A DNA stretch of 64,000 nt from NCBI RefSeq assembly GCF_008831285.2, contig NC_045144.1, positions 20,287,716 to 20,351,715 on the forward strand, in the 5' to 3' direction. Below the pieces are notes generated by a model. That model ran no database searches. It had not been told where the DNA came from and saw only the letters and a list, made by a program, of their open reading frames with translations. The stretch's first letter is position 1. Each line of letters starts with the position of its first letter. The position numbers and the translations under genes are program-made. This document shows, one piece after another, positions 11,491 through 25,000 of this stretch. Origin of the DNA: Nymphaea colorata. Lineage: Eukaryota > Streptophyta > Magnoliopsida > Nymphaeales > Nymphaeaceae.

Positions 11491-13220
11491 AGTTTATATA
11501 GGATCCGCTTTTAATCGTGTCTTTCCAAATGCCAGACATAATTGTGCATCCACATTGTGTCCATGTTTTCTTCATTTCATCAACGTATAATAGAACAGCT
11601 GTCTTTGCTTCATCTAGTAGTTTCGTTCTTGTTGATTAGTTAACATTTTTTTTTGTGGAACTTCGTCTCAAGGAGGAACATAACAAGGCCAAAAAAAAAC
11701 AATTTCAGACATAATGAAGAAAGTGAAAAAAGATTTTGTGGATAAGTTTCTACTTAAAGCTATTGGAATGAATAACTTACCTTTCAACTTACTTCGATCA
11801 GTAGATTTCAAAAATTTTGTTGCTAGTGCTATAAACTTTGGCCCAAGATATATTCTCTCAAGCTCTGAAATAACAAGAACGAAACTACTAGATGAAGCAA
11901 AGAAAGATGTTCTATTGTATCTTGAATAATAGAACAACTTTTTTTACTTCATTTAGTATTTTCTTTCTTGTTGTTTAAGAGCTTGAGAGAATATATCATA
12001 CACCAAAGTTTCTAACACCATCAATAAAATTCTTGAAATTCACTAATCCAAGTAAGTTAAGAAGTAAGTTATTCATTATAATAGCTTTAAGTAAAAACTT
12101 ATTCACAATTTCCACTTTCTTCATCATGCCTAAAATTTTTTGTTTTTTGCCTTGTCCTTTTTGTCCTTCTTCAGACCAAGTTCCACAAAAAAAAAATTGT
12201 TAGCTGCTACACTTAAATGTGATCCACTTCTACTTTGCATTCTCCCCTTCTTCATGGGTTTGTCCTCAATAACTCTACAAGCTTTAATTGTCATTTGCTT
12301 GGTACTTTCAGCCTTTCAGGCACATTACGACATGCAGCAACATCATTGCTGTGAATTCCAGCCAAATGATACTTAAATAGTGTAATTCCTCCGGTATATT
12401 GCTCAGAACAAAATTTGCAAGTCAACTTCCCTTCTTCACTTTGAATTGCATGTGACCAAAATATATCCTTCACTCTAGGCATTTTCTGCAGCAATCAAGT
12501 GTCAAACAACTAAGGTCCTGAAGCGATAAAATCTGACTCTCATTTCAGCGATAGACAATTGCTGAAGCACATATGCAAATCAACTGAAAACACAACTAAC
12601 AAAGTAACAAACAACAAAGTTTAACAGGGACAGACAATTGCTTAAGCACATATGCAAATCGACTGAAACAAGAGGTATAAACTATAAACTATAAACTATA
12701 AAGTAGCAAAATAGCAGCGTATGCAAATTGACTGAAAACAAAAACTTGAAACTAATCGATTGAAAACAAAAAACTAGAAACTGACGGACGTAAACAAAAA
12801 GTCACAATGTCCAACGCACATATGCAAATGGACTGAAAATCTAACGGAAATCCTACCTGAGCACGCAAGCGTGGTCGGATGTAGCTGTCGGAGGTCTGCA
12901 CGGTGCCGGAAACTGTAACTCGACGAAAAAAAGAAGACGCCCGCCTGCTCCGCGGAAACCTCGCCGGCAATCGAAAATCGCCTGGATTTAACGTTCCCCA
13001 AATCTGAAAACCTAAACCCTAAAAACTCGTCCGCCCGCTTTTGTCGAAGACTCGAAATGCTGCCGAAAGTTTTAAGTTTAACGTTTTATTATTTTTTACC
13101 CAAACTACCATTTAAAAATTTGAGAAATTACAGTTGATGCCACCGCCTGCAATAAAACTGCCTTCTTTAAAAAAGACGCGAAAATAGACGTTTTTTACGC
13201 GTTTTTTTCGTTTTGCCGTT
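11491..13220 (-). mobile_element. Second hAT copy: 5' part only, internally rearranged
   Basis: Similarity to the first hAT element starts abruptly at 11491 (matching 3582) and continues to the 5' end of the element. The 3' half of the transposase gene is therefore absent. It carries a BED-finger reading frame starting at 12482 that is soon frameshifted, and the same four leader repeats (12569-12590, 12647-12669, 12718-12740, 12817-12840). Its exon is disrupted by an inverted segment (about 11646-11920) coding MKKVKKDFVDKF on the plus strand, followed by the same region again in the normal direction. It cannot encode a transposase. Confidence 0.82.
11646..12196. repeat. ~270-bp inverted repeat inside the second hAT copy
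   Basis: The left arm (11646-about 11918) and right arm (about 11928-12196) are reverse complements of the same part of the transposase gene, from the GTTCCACAAAAAA string to the TTCATCTAG region. They are separated by about ten bases, with GTTCTATT facing AATAGAAC at the centre. By eye the arms match at roughly three quarters of positions, with small indels. A transcript across it would fold into a long imperfect hairpin. Confidence 0.78.
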
Positions 13221-14355
13221 TTTCCTGAGTCTTATTTTAGCTGGATAGAAGTGTTTTTGGGAGTCTCCTATATTGTCTTTCTTCCTTTTCTGTAGTTCGA
13301 AAAGCTTTTGTTGTTGCTAGAATGATTGTTTTTGGGGGGTGCAACTATCACATTTGCTTTTGCTGCCCACAAATTCCAAAACTTTCACGATCTAGCAATC
13401 TGTAAGTGCAACATATTATTACTGTTTAAGCAGCCAACTGTAATCTACATTACTAACCTTCCATTGTTCAGGCATGATTGCTGAAGTTTCTCATTTTGAC
13501 AGCAATCAAATGCTCTCTTCATATTATCTTAAGTTTAGATGAACGATACAGTGAGATTTGTTAAATAATCGGTCTGACAGTGTCCAGTTTCCATTACTCA
13601 AGGCTGAAATTTTGGAACATGAGAATAACCTGTATCTGGATATTGCACGTTCATGGGCATAATGACCATTTTCTAATGTAACTAATTATTGCATAATGAC
13701 CGTTAATTTCAGGTTGAGAGCATCTCGAAGCACGATACTTTTCATGGGCCGCATGGCGCCAGTGAAAAGCCTCTCATTAGGGAGCTTTCAAAAAGATATG
13801 GTCGGAGAGTTTCAGACTGAGGAGCATCAATATGATCCGTATAAGTTTAGGAAATAAGCCTAGAGCATAATATGTACAGAGAAACTTTATTCGTCCGGCC
13901 TTAAACATGCAAAGTGACTTATAATTGAAAAGAATGCAGAAGGATGTAAGATGATGTCTGTGGCCATCCCTTCACATTAACATTGCTATAGTAATAAAGT
14001 TCTTGAAAAACATGGTTATTGATTAATGTCATCTCATGGGTATTTTTGAAAGCTGTCCGGTTGTTTACCGCAGCGACATATTTATCAATTTTCTAACGAT
14101 GTTTTTCATCGAGAGAGGTAAAACCTTCGGAAAACAACTTAGAACATCTCAACTTTCTTAAATATGGGAAACAGTTTATGAGCATCAACTTGGATAATTC
14201 ACCAAAACCAAAATATTTTTTTATTTTTCTTGAATCAGATACATAATCCATTTTGATGTGCTTAAGCTGGCCGCTTGAATTGGACTGACTGAGCAGGTCA
14301 CTGTATTTTCATTATTCTGAAAGGAACAAGATGGTATTTGGGCCAGATAGGACTT
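13221..14355. other. Inter-copy stretch unique to the right duplication unit
   Basis: This 1.1 kb lies between the 5' end of the second hAT copy and the start of the long alignment with the left unit. The corresponding place in the left unit has only 0.35 kb of different sequence. It holds the orphan plus-strand exon at 13713-13820 and possibly a small upstream exon around 13294-13337 (reading RKAFVVARMIVFGG). An AATAAA-type string follows near 13992. Nothing else is recognisable. Confidence 0.55.
13713..13820 (+). pseudogene. Orphan terminal exon of an unidentified plant gene
   Basis: A pyrimidine-rich tract ending TTTCAG is followed by 35 codons and a TGA. The peptide includes HDTFHGPHGASEKPLIREL and ends RYGRRVSD. 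Its composition and clean acceptor look like a genuine last coding exon. A possible polyadenylation signal lies about 170 bp downstream. No matching upstream exons exist nearby: to the left is hAT sequence, apart from a possible short exon at 13294-13337. I do not recognise the protein. The exon is in convergent orientation to the cyclase-like gene. It may be the cut-off end of a neighbouring gene whose other exons lie left of this window. Confidence 0.45.
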
Positions 14356-15710
14356 AGTGTCTTGTGAACTTTCATGACAATGAATCTCTAGGTGATGTCC
14401 AGAACTGGATGAAGTTCTGGCTCTGTCATGAATGGAAAGAACAGAGTCGACCTGTAGAATCCAAAGTGATTTTTTTAATTATTCTTCAATCAAACAACTA
14501 TTTAATGAGTTTCAAAGGCTACATGATAATTTATTGGCTTCTGGTCTGTCAAATAGCTAAGGAACTGTGGGATGTCTAGAAGGGTATTTTGGAAAGTTGA
14601 TTTAATTCTATAATTTATTTGTTCCATGTAAAAGAGATGAAACAGCTCGAAAAGCCATCGTTTAATTGGTAAACCTTTGAATTTATTGATCAAAGCTCAG
14701 CATTCCCAATCTGCCAATAGATCAAACTGGCAAGATGGATTTAGACTTGAATATTATAGAGAATAAATATTATTGCATGATAGGTGATGCATTTTGTCCA
14801 TGAAAAAAACAGTTGGCTTTGTAGGCTGCATAAATTTGGTGGCACTTGAATACAAACTCTTAAGCTTTCATGGCTTGATGAAGCAGAAGTTCTAAGCATC
14901 CACGTATGACAGGGAACCTTGCAAATATTCAGACTACCCCCTTCAGAAAACTCTTCAAATCATCATTCACCTGAGAGACCTGGTGGACGTTGGAACATTA
15001 ATGTCTAATAAGGAATTTACAAGTACTCTGTTCACCTTGAAAAGATATGAGCAGTTCCATAGTATGGCAAATCATATTCTCAAGATCTGAGATCCCCATC
15101 ATCCCTTTTGATCATGGATGGTTGCCGTCATTAGCATGGGTGCTGTATCTGGAGGCTGCACCATTGATGTTCGAAATGGCTGGATGAGACCATCCTACCA
15201 TGTTTGCTCTTGTAACTTCATCTCGAAGCACGAGAACTGGTAGCTGGCTATAATGGTGTTAGGAATGGGTGGATGAGACCAAGCTACCAGATTTGCTCTT
15301 GTAGCTTCATCTCCAAGCATGAAAACAGGTAGATGTCCATAATTTTTTTACCTGCTACATGCAACGCATCACACATCATAATCAGATTCATGTCTTCTTA
15401 TCAATGCAAATAAGAAAGAACTCGTTAATGGAGAACTCCAAAACCTGAATTGCAGAAAGCAGAACCAGCCAGAAGTGTCGATTAATATATTTATGCTCTC
15501 GTGAGTCAAGAAGAAGATCAAGATCTTGTATATATGTTTGGACGCAAATTGACCATGAAAAGATAGACATCACTGACGTTGGACTGTCTTCATCAATAAA
15601 CGAATTCAGAATTGCATTTCCCCTCTTGTGACTCGTTTCCATGAAACTAATTTTCTTTCATATAGGCTCTTAGCCCGTCCAGCTAGATAACTAACTTTAT
15701 CTACTTGGAA

Positions 15711-15747
<37 letters not shown>

Positions 15748-16091
15748 GAGAGAGAGAGAGAGAGAGAGTAAAAATCATACCCTAACCTTTTAATAATGCA
15801 AAACGAACATGAGAAAATAGACATGATTTTAGCTGTTATAATTGCATTTAGCATGAGATTTACATTTAAAAAAGGAATCCTGCCTTCCAGTGTGCCCTGA
15901 CAATGTGGGCTATCTGTTCATGAATTCTAATCATAACAATAAGAATTGAAGATGATGATCTTCATTCACATGGTCAACTCAGCCGGTGTATTGGTTATGT
16001 CGAGATTCAGTCAGAATGTACCAACCAAGAAAGAGATTAACCTGCACCAGATGGACAAGTTCGTACTTATTATCATCTACATTTTGTCTGC

Positions 16092-19000
16092 CTACAGCTT
16101 GTAATCCAAACCAGCGCCATACTTCCAAGCTTCTAGTCGCCTTCGCCATGTAAATCTTGGCTTGCTTGGAAGTTTGTCTATCCATGGCCTACAAAAGAAA
16201 TTTATGCAACTGCTCATGTTATACTACAATTTTCATTGTCAAAGATGAGAAGATTATCTGAAATGCCAGGTTTACCTCACAATGGGGTCCAGCGAAGTTG
16301 AAAGAAATGTATAGTAACCAAGGAATGTAAAATGAACTAACCAATCAAGAATTACTGGAATCCCAACCTGCATCATATCAGAAAGGAGCTTTAAACCAGC
16401 TGCAGAACATGGATCAATATATACAAAACAAAAGAATAAGCTTCCAACAAAATAGTAGAGTAAAAGTGACCCTTGTCCAAACAAAATTGAAGGGGATCCT
16501 AAAACAGCCGAAAGAGAACTAAAGCCTTCAAAGATTCAAAGATGGCAAAATGTTTCTGTAGGTTATAACCCTCTAATGAGTGAAAATCAGAGTAAACGCT
16601 CATATTCAGCATGGGGAAAGCACTAGAATGAAAGCACTCTCAAAATATTTATTCGCTACGAGCCAATGTTGGAAGGAGGAAACTAACTAATCACTTCCAA
16701 AACCTGCTTGCTGCTTGTTATGGGAAAACGTGCAGCGGAGGACCAACTTCTTAACATAATTTTTGCTGAATTTTAATATGCTTACATGGTTGATTAATTG
16801 TATGTAATAGAAAGATTCAAATCTGACGGATGCCAGGGTTGCCAGATGGTTAAATTTTTAACGCTAAAAATATCATAAACCATTGCTAAAAGTACCTTGA
16901 ATCATTGCTGCACTATAAACCATCACTAATACTCCTATGGTGGCTGCATTTCCGTTTCAACTTTAGGCTTTTTATTGTTTGATCTGTACTACATGTCATC
17001 CATACATTAAAATAACATGATTTAGTATTGGTCCATAGGTTTTCTAGTAATGACCATGTTCTTACTCATTTCCATGAAAAATAAGAAAGAAACTATTTTT
17101 TCAGAGGGAAGATGCTTTATTATATTTATTTTCTGGCAACCTATTGTTAACATTGTTATATTTCCCAAACTTATATTCTAAAGTCATTTTAGTAATAAAA
17201 ACATGATATTTTCAAAACATTGCCGACTATCATTGAGACAAAGTTTTGAAATATATTTAATGTTATGGAGTTTGAAATTTTTGAAGTTCTAAAAGAAATT
17301 TTCAAAATTTCTCTACTGATGTTTTATCAGTTGCAGCAGTGGCAGAACTAGGTGTGGGCAGCTGCCCATGCAGACCTATATAATTTAGTTTATTCACATA
17401 TCGTTTCTTCTTAACAATTTAGTTTATTGCATATTAGCTCCCTACAAATCTAAAATTTCTTATATCAGTGTTCCTCAGTCACATATTTCTAGCTTCAACA
17501 GTCAGTTGCAGGCACGGATTGGAGAGGATCATTGGTACTTCATTGGTACTACAATTGGATAAAGGACTCACTGAGATTCATATTAAAGGAATCGCTTAAT
17601 CTGGCTGCCAAAAAGACATAAAGAGTGGAAGTAGGGTTGACTGTACTCGCACAGGGGTGGAGCTTTACCTGAAAAATAGTTGAATTTAACAGCACTGGCC
17701 CATCCTTCATGTTGTATGGTCCAAGCCTATTAATAATTTGTAAAAATACTCCTTTTCAATTTGTTATTATTGGCGCTCAGTATCCCAAGCACTTTCTTCT
17801 TTGGGTTGAACAAAGGAAACCCTCAACCTAAAGGTGGGCAAAGCCACCATGTTATTCGGCATACTTGGAAAAGTTTTTTTTTTTAATATTTTGTGGTAAA
17901 ATTGTTTTCTCCTGAAATCTCAGGAATTCAAGAAATTAAATATGTATAAGAATATTAGAACATATTGTGGAAGATTAATAATTTTCGACTTTTTTACAAA
18001 CATATTGACAAAATTTACAATAGTTTTTAAAATCTTAAATAAAAAAAATGAAACATATAATACATCGAAAAAGTTTTCTATACAAAAGGAAAATAACGTG
18101 CTAACATCAAGAAATATCTTTTGGCAACATGTTGACAAAATAACAAGCTTCATCCATTAAAACATTTCATGCAGTTTGGTGATAAAAACACAATTTTTCC
18201 AAAACATCGGTGATATTTTATGACTATGATATTCACATATAGTTTATCTTCTTGATGCAAGCTAGCTATTCTCCTAGATTACACTTGTGCGCAGATGATT
18301 TTTCTTACATATTTTTTCATTCCATGAAATTGTATACATAAGCATTCGAGCTCTTTTGAAGTGATCAATAATTTTTGTGCTCTTGGAAAAGGTAAAACAA
18401 TAATTTTATGGAAAATGATTTTCAAGATTAGAAAGATTATACCCATTTTGGAAACATGGTAATTAGGTGAATTTTCAGAAAAAGGTAGCTAACATTGAAA
18501 ATTATCTTAAAAAATTTAAACACCTGATTTTGGCAATTGTTATGAAAATTTGACAGACATTTTTCTTTTCTTTTACATTCTCATGAGCTGGAGTTGGAGC
18601 TCCGTTCCTTTTTGAATGCGAAAGGATCAAAGGAAGAGGCAAAACAAAGATAGAAGTTAGGGCAGGCACTCTCAAATTGAGGGTGGGAACTGCCTGGTCT
18701 AGACATACGTCATCCTATGTTCAGAGTTTGCAGTTCAGGCCTTTGCCACCCTAAGCCGAAAGAGGCTCCACTGCTATATCGGTTTCATATCCTAAGATGG
18801 ACAAAAACATCCTCCTGGAAACTTTTTCTTTTACTGCACAGAGATGTTACTAGATAGATCAATAAATTTTGATGTAAAAAGAGTTGAAACAACAGACACA
18901 AGCTGGTCCCATGGCTTTGAAAAATAAACCCATACTGATTGGCTATAATTGAAAAATGAAAAATTATTCAGAAAAAATGGTGATGAATTTCATAAAACAA

Positions 19001-22000
19001 TCACTGAAAGACCCTAATGATGATGAATTTCATAGAACGGTCACTGAAGGACCCTAAAGATGATAAAAAACCTTAGTCGCATATATAGTTCTTGGGTTTT
19101 TGCCACCAAGGTTTCCCTTGGGTATTAACAAAAAGCTTGTCATCTCATATAGTCATATTACCCAAAAAAAAACAAAACAAAACAAAAACGTACAGAAAAT
19201 AATTTGAAAAAAAAGGAAAATATCGTTTTCCTACTGATTTTCTTACAGGAACATTAATAAAAAAACAAATAATTATTCCAAGCATCAGGAGAGAAAAAAA
19301 TTCGAAATGTATTTTTAAAATGATTCTATGATCTTGTGAAAATATGGGAAAAATCAGTTTCCGCAATATTTTCAAAAAGTATGTGATAATTTTTTTGGGT
19401 AATACTGCAATATTTTGAAAATGCCATCAATGCTTGTCATCATGATAAAAACACAAAACTACCAAGCTATCTTAAGGCAAAGAAGAAAGATGTGATCCTG
19501 AATCAAGTTGGTCTTTTCTCGTTCAAGTCTCCTCATGGAAGCAAACGTCAAAAAGAGAAGTGGCAGCTATGGATCAAACCAGACGTAAACAACTCTTCTA
19601 CGGTTTTACCTGTAACAGAAATTCTAAGGACAACAACTGGGACAAAAATGAATATTGCTAAAGTTACCTGCTTGAAAATAGATGGAAGAATTTGTGGTTG
19701 GCTAAGCACAATAGTTCCTAATGTCTTTGCCAGTGGCCAAAACTGGACCACGTCCTGTCAAAAAATCATAACAAGAAGATTCTTGACTTTTAATTTTCTC
19801 AAAAGGGGTCAGTTCTTGATTAAATAAGTAACATTTAAGATCTTGACAATTTTCTGTGGATACAAGTACCTGCAGAAATGGACGAAGAACTGGATCCCCC
19901 AGTTTCTGTGTGAAGTTTAAGAAAGACAACAAGTATCAATGTAATCAGAAAAACGAAGTTTCAACAAAATGAAACTGGCTGAAAGGCTTCACAAGTTCAG
20001 CCAGAAAAGAAACTGAAATTCAATCTGGGAATGTTGAAACCTTCATCGACTGGAAATTGACATAGAGAAGTTCATTTACGAAGTCGGGCGACACATTGGC
20101 ATCTGACTGTGCTGACATTGCTCTTTGAAAAAGCCAAGATGAGCTCAAATTTGGCTGCAAGAAACAGTTCAGACTGGAAATGATAATTCAAGCATCAAAG
20201 AAAGGAATATCTACAAACCAAAGTAGGATGTTACAAACCATATATGGATTCAACAGTGATAAACTGGCCTCATCCAAGAAATCACCATCTAATGCTTCAT
20301 AAATACCTTATGAAAAAACAATTACAATGAATTACCAGAGGCGCAACAACAAATGCACGGGGCAAGAAAGCTGCATGATTCTAAGCAAAATTCTGTTATC
20401 ATCTTACCATATGCTATGTATAATACATCAGATACAGAAAGGAAATGGAAATTTTAGTTCTGAAGAAATTTATTATCATGATACAAAACAAGAATTGCAT
20501 GTGAATAAGAGAAACAATGAGCAAACATAAAGCTCAAGTTCCCTGGATTCGTTATAAACTGATTTTATAATCAAAACTTTATAATGGCATAGAGATCTAT
20601 CTACTAAGTGATACCAGATGCAAGTCTGTTGAGGTTCCGAGTAATGCTACCAAAACCACCAAAGGAGACTGGAGACTGTATGCCACTAGCATCACCAACC
20701 TGAAAAAATAGCAATATCAAGAGCTAAGAATCAAGCATCAAGTAACATTACATGGCCGCTAAGTAACAGCTGAACTAAGCATTGACTTAGTGGACACAAG
20801 AATATTACAAATCAAGTGAATCCAATTATGTCAATGTGTCTGGCAGAATAAAGACCAATACAGACAATAGCTAGGATCTAAAACATATTCACGAGGACAA
20901 GATTTCAGTTCATGCATCATGCACAGATGAGCTTTTCAAGCTTCTTAAACTTGACATAGCTAATGTATAATCATACACATCTTACCTGCAATATACGACT
21001 GAATGGTGTTTGAAGTGGACTGCTGAGACGTATTTCCCATGCCAAAAGACAATACCCAGAAAGTCATAATCAAGTGCAAAAAAGGTAAATAAAAGATGTC
21101 AACTTGAAAATGTGCATATGTTCAATTGAGAACTGAATTGATGCTAGTATCGTCTGATGATTTGAAGTTATTTATGAATATAAAAGATATTGATCCTTAC
21201 ACATTATTTAGGATTTAACTGAAAGCATCTCATTTCTTTAAAATAAATGTGTGTGAATGGCAGAGTTGATGCTAGCTTCCAAAACAATACAAAACAAAAT
21301 TATTTATATCCCTTTCCAAGCAAAGAAAGAAAGAAGTTTCTCCACATTGATGGCAAAGAATCAGAAGACGAAGCCTGATGCCAAATTCTGTAGTCAAGTT
21401 GCATAGAAAGAAAAGATTCAGCATAAAATTGTGAACATTCTTCTCTAGTGAAGTAGTGCCTAGCTCAATCTAAAGTTGGTCCCTCATCTAAAAGAAATTC
21501 AAACTTAAGACCTCAGATAGACTACCAAGTATCAACCATGCCAAATCAGGATCAAGTAAGTTTTTTCACATAATTAGAGCTAACACCACAGCCAACAGTT
21601 ATATGAAAAACAGCGATGCAAAAGCAATCTGATGGTTTTCTAAAAGATCATGCAGCAGAACATAGAATGAAAGACAACCATCTAGCAGCCATGACTGCAA
21701 AGAAAAAAAATATCAGAAACAAAAAATAGGATAATGATATTTGCCTAAATGGTGAAGCATCTTCTAGTAGGAGTGTGGGGGGAGGAGGGGAAGCAACGGA
21801 AGCAAAACAGTGGAGCTATAGTAATGATCTTACATGCAAGTTCACATTGAAAGGAAGGAAAAAAGAAGAAACTCAGGCCATGACAAGCAAAATTTGTCTT
21901 TTAAGAGGAAGCACATGATAATGATTTTGTATCTGAAATCAAACAAAATAAAAATCAGCGAAATTGAGATTTTACCAAGATCAACAATATATGTTTATCA

Positions 22001-25000
22001 TTAATCTAAATTACTACCAATAATTCATGCATAGATGTTTCCTGAGAGTCCGAACTATTATCAATAATTTGTCATTGGGCAAAATTTTTAATACGGAATT
22101 TTAAGAGAAAAAATTAAATATGCTTCAACATCGAGCAAATGATAGAAAAATTAGGATACACAATATAAGAAGTAAAGAAACTTTTTCATGTAAATAAGAA
22201 AAGAAAGCAAAAAAATTAAGTGATTATTCATTAACAGACTCACAATTCACGAAATGGCATCCAAAGTTTTGGAAACAGTGTAAATGTCACCAAGTGGAAA
22301 CTTAGCAAGGATGCTATCTGCATGAATAATATAAAAGGAGGTAAATCTAAAACTTGGTTTTTGATGTTGAATGAATCCACACCTGTCCCGGTAAGTAGGA
22401 AAAATCCCAAAAATGACTCTCAATATTTCAATATCCTCAATACCTTCTCCCTGGAACAAAAAAGATATCAATGATAACAGAACATAAAAGATACAATTTC
22501 ATTATTTTTAGAAACTTGAACAAAAATGTGGAGATATGATCCCACGAAAATTAGCAGCATATTATCTCTCAACGTGACATACGATCTAAATAAAATGATA
22601 CAAATGTAAATCATTGTGAAAAAATTTATAAGTTCCAACGCAAAACAATAGAATGAAGAGGATTGAGGAACAACTGTGAGCACAACATTGTAGAACTTTT
22701 AGAGTTGAATGCTCCCAAGTTTATGGGAGAGTATTTTAAGTGATTTGCATGAATTTTTGCGACTAATGATGAGAAAAATGTGACAATATGAATCATTGCA
22801 GTGAAATAACTAAATTTCACCAATCCTAGGATTGCACATTTATTGATGGTTCATGCGAGAAGTGTAACTATTACATATGATTTCAATATTTGGTTGATAA
22901 ATGCTGAACTAATAAGCGCTGCTGCTGTCATTAGTTCGTAGAAAAAGAGCTTTACATGGTTAAAATCAGAAGAGCCACATGAGAGAAAATATTCTGTCAC
23001 ATGAATGTCATAACATGAATCGTATGTCAAAGGAACCTGAGCTTCTTTTTTTTTCTTCATCATCACCAGAATTAATTGCTTATACTGGTGTTGATTGGGG
23101 AGGAGATATAGACATTCAACAATTGGTTTTTGTGTCTTTTAGAAGAATCTCTCATATTAAGGAGATGCAAAAAGCAAAAAAAAAAAAAAGGTTTCTTCTT
23201 CTGCAAAGGCAAAATATAGACCATTGGCTTCTACAACAATGGAAGTTGTCTGGCTTAGGCAACTATTTGAAACATAGAGTACACCTGAAACTACACGCAA
23301 GATTATATTGTGAAATAAGGGCTTGATTTATATAGTCTGGAATCATACTTAATGAGCAGACAGAACAAATAGAGATGGATCACCACTTTGTCAAGCAAAA
23401 GCATTTGAGGAAGTCCTAATAATAGACATTTAACAACTGGTTTTGTATCTTTTAGGATATTCTCTCATACCATGGAAATCCAAGAAGCAACATTTTTTTT
23501 TAAAAAAATCTTCTATAGACATCAAATGTAAAGCATAGACTTCTGCAGCAGTGGAAATCACGTGGCTCAGGCAACTATTGGAATATATGGGAGTACACCT
23601 GAAACTACCCACCAGATTATGTTGTGACCATAGGGGCTTGATTTATAAAGTCTGAAATTGTACCTTAAATGAGTGGACTTAACATATGGAGATGGATTAT
23701 CATGCCAGAGAAGTATTTGAAGAACACAATCCATTTACCTTGATCTATTTTATGTGGCTTCAGAGTTTCAAATTGCAGAATACATTAGTATTCTACATTC
23801 CTTAAATTTCTCCTTAACTGTTGGAGTACATATCTCAATAGTCAATAATATACCTACATATATTGTTAGCTAGCCAACGGACAGCTGGCCTGCTCCTTGT
23901 GTATATATTGAGGAGAATTCTCCCCCTTTTGCTCATTGTTTTCTTCAGTTATTCTTCTTTGAATAATATTCACTTTTTCATTTCTTAACTGTGCATTCGT
24001 GCACATTGTGAGTTTTGTCTGTTGAGGTTCTTTTCAAACTTGAAATTATTGATTTGAGCTACTTAGCGCATTAATGCTGGCTGGTTTAGGGTCTTAAGCA
24101 ACCAGTTAGTAGCTTAGCTGATTCACAGAAGATTCATACTGAGAAAAGAATGGAGCATGAAAAGCTCAATGGGTTCATATATATTTGACATAACCTTTAG
24201 GCAGAAAGAGAGGTGCTATATAATTTCAAACACCGTTTCAATATATAATGAGTGATCTATATAGTAAAATCAAATTAGAGGAATACTAATTTACTTGATA
24301 AGTTGGCATCAAATCCCAGTAATCTTCAAGTAGCTGCTCCAGAGTAGGGCATCCTGGTTTTGGATCAAGGTAAGTAAACATGTAAGTTGTCCGATCTCTA
24401 GGGCCAGAACCAGCTGGAAATGCCTGCAGAAAACAGTGGAAATATTAATCACAGAAAAGTTAAATAGGATTTGTCAACACATGAATTTTTGTGTCTCTGG
24501 TCAAGAAACTCAAGAACTGAACTCTAAAGCACGCTAAGTCAGCTCAGATCAGTCAATTCCAGAATTATGATAACAATATTGTTCAGGTTAGCTTTCCCCA
24601 TTTTTTAACTTCAACTAAGTGAGGTCAAAAGCTGATGAGCACCTACTGTAGTATTCTCTAACTTGCTTCCTAGTTTGTACTTTGTATCAAATTGCATCCA
24701 GAAAATGCGACAAACCAGGATACAAGGCAGCATGAGGTCAATAGACACCAATATTTCTCTAACATCTTCATAATAAGACTATTCCCAAGTCATTCTGAAT
24801 GCACGGGATGTTGCAGTTTTCCTCCTTAAGGAAAGCAACCTTGAATATTGGACCTAGGTCCAACAATGAACATGGCCCTGGCACCGACTATAACAACCAA
24901 ACCAAAACAGACGTCAGCACCAACTTCTAGCAGATTCAAAAATCACCCCATAGCTAGCTTCAACTTAGCAGCCATAAAGAACTATGAACCAAGAAGATTA

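Larger units (their letters stand above)
11491..20209. repeat. Right copy of the ~8-kb tandem duplication
   Basis: This unit corresponds to 3582-11488. It contains the truncated hAT copy, a 1.1-kb stretch with an orphan exon that is missing from the left copy, and exons 14-18 of the intact cyclase-like gene. The right end at 20209 lies in intron 13 (20155-20238), exactly where the left unit stops at 11488. A 70-base segment at about 15470-15540 is present only in this copy. Confidence 0.88.

Noticed and set aside
11714-11929. Small plus-strand gene of 71 codons
   Set aside because: It is the inverted piece of hAT transposase coding sequence in the second hAT copy.
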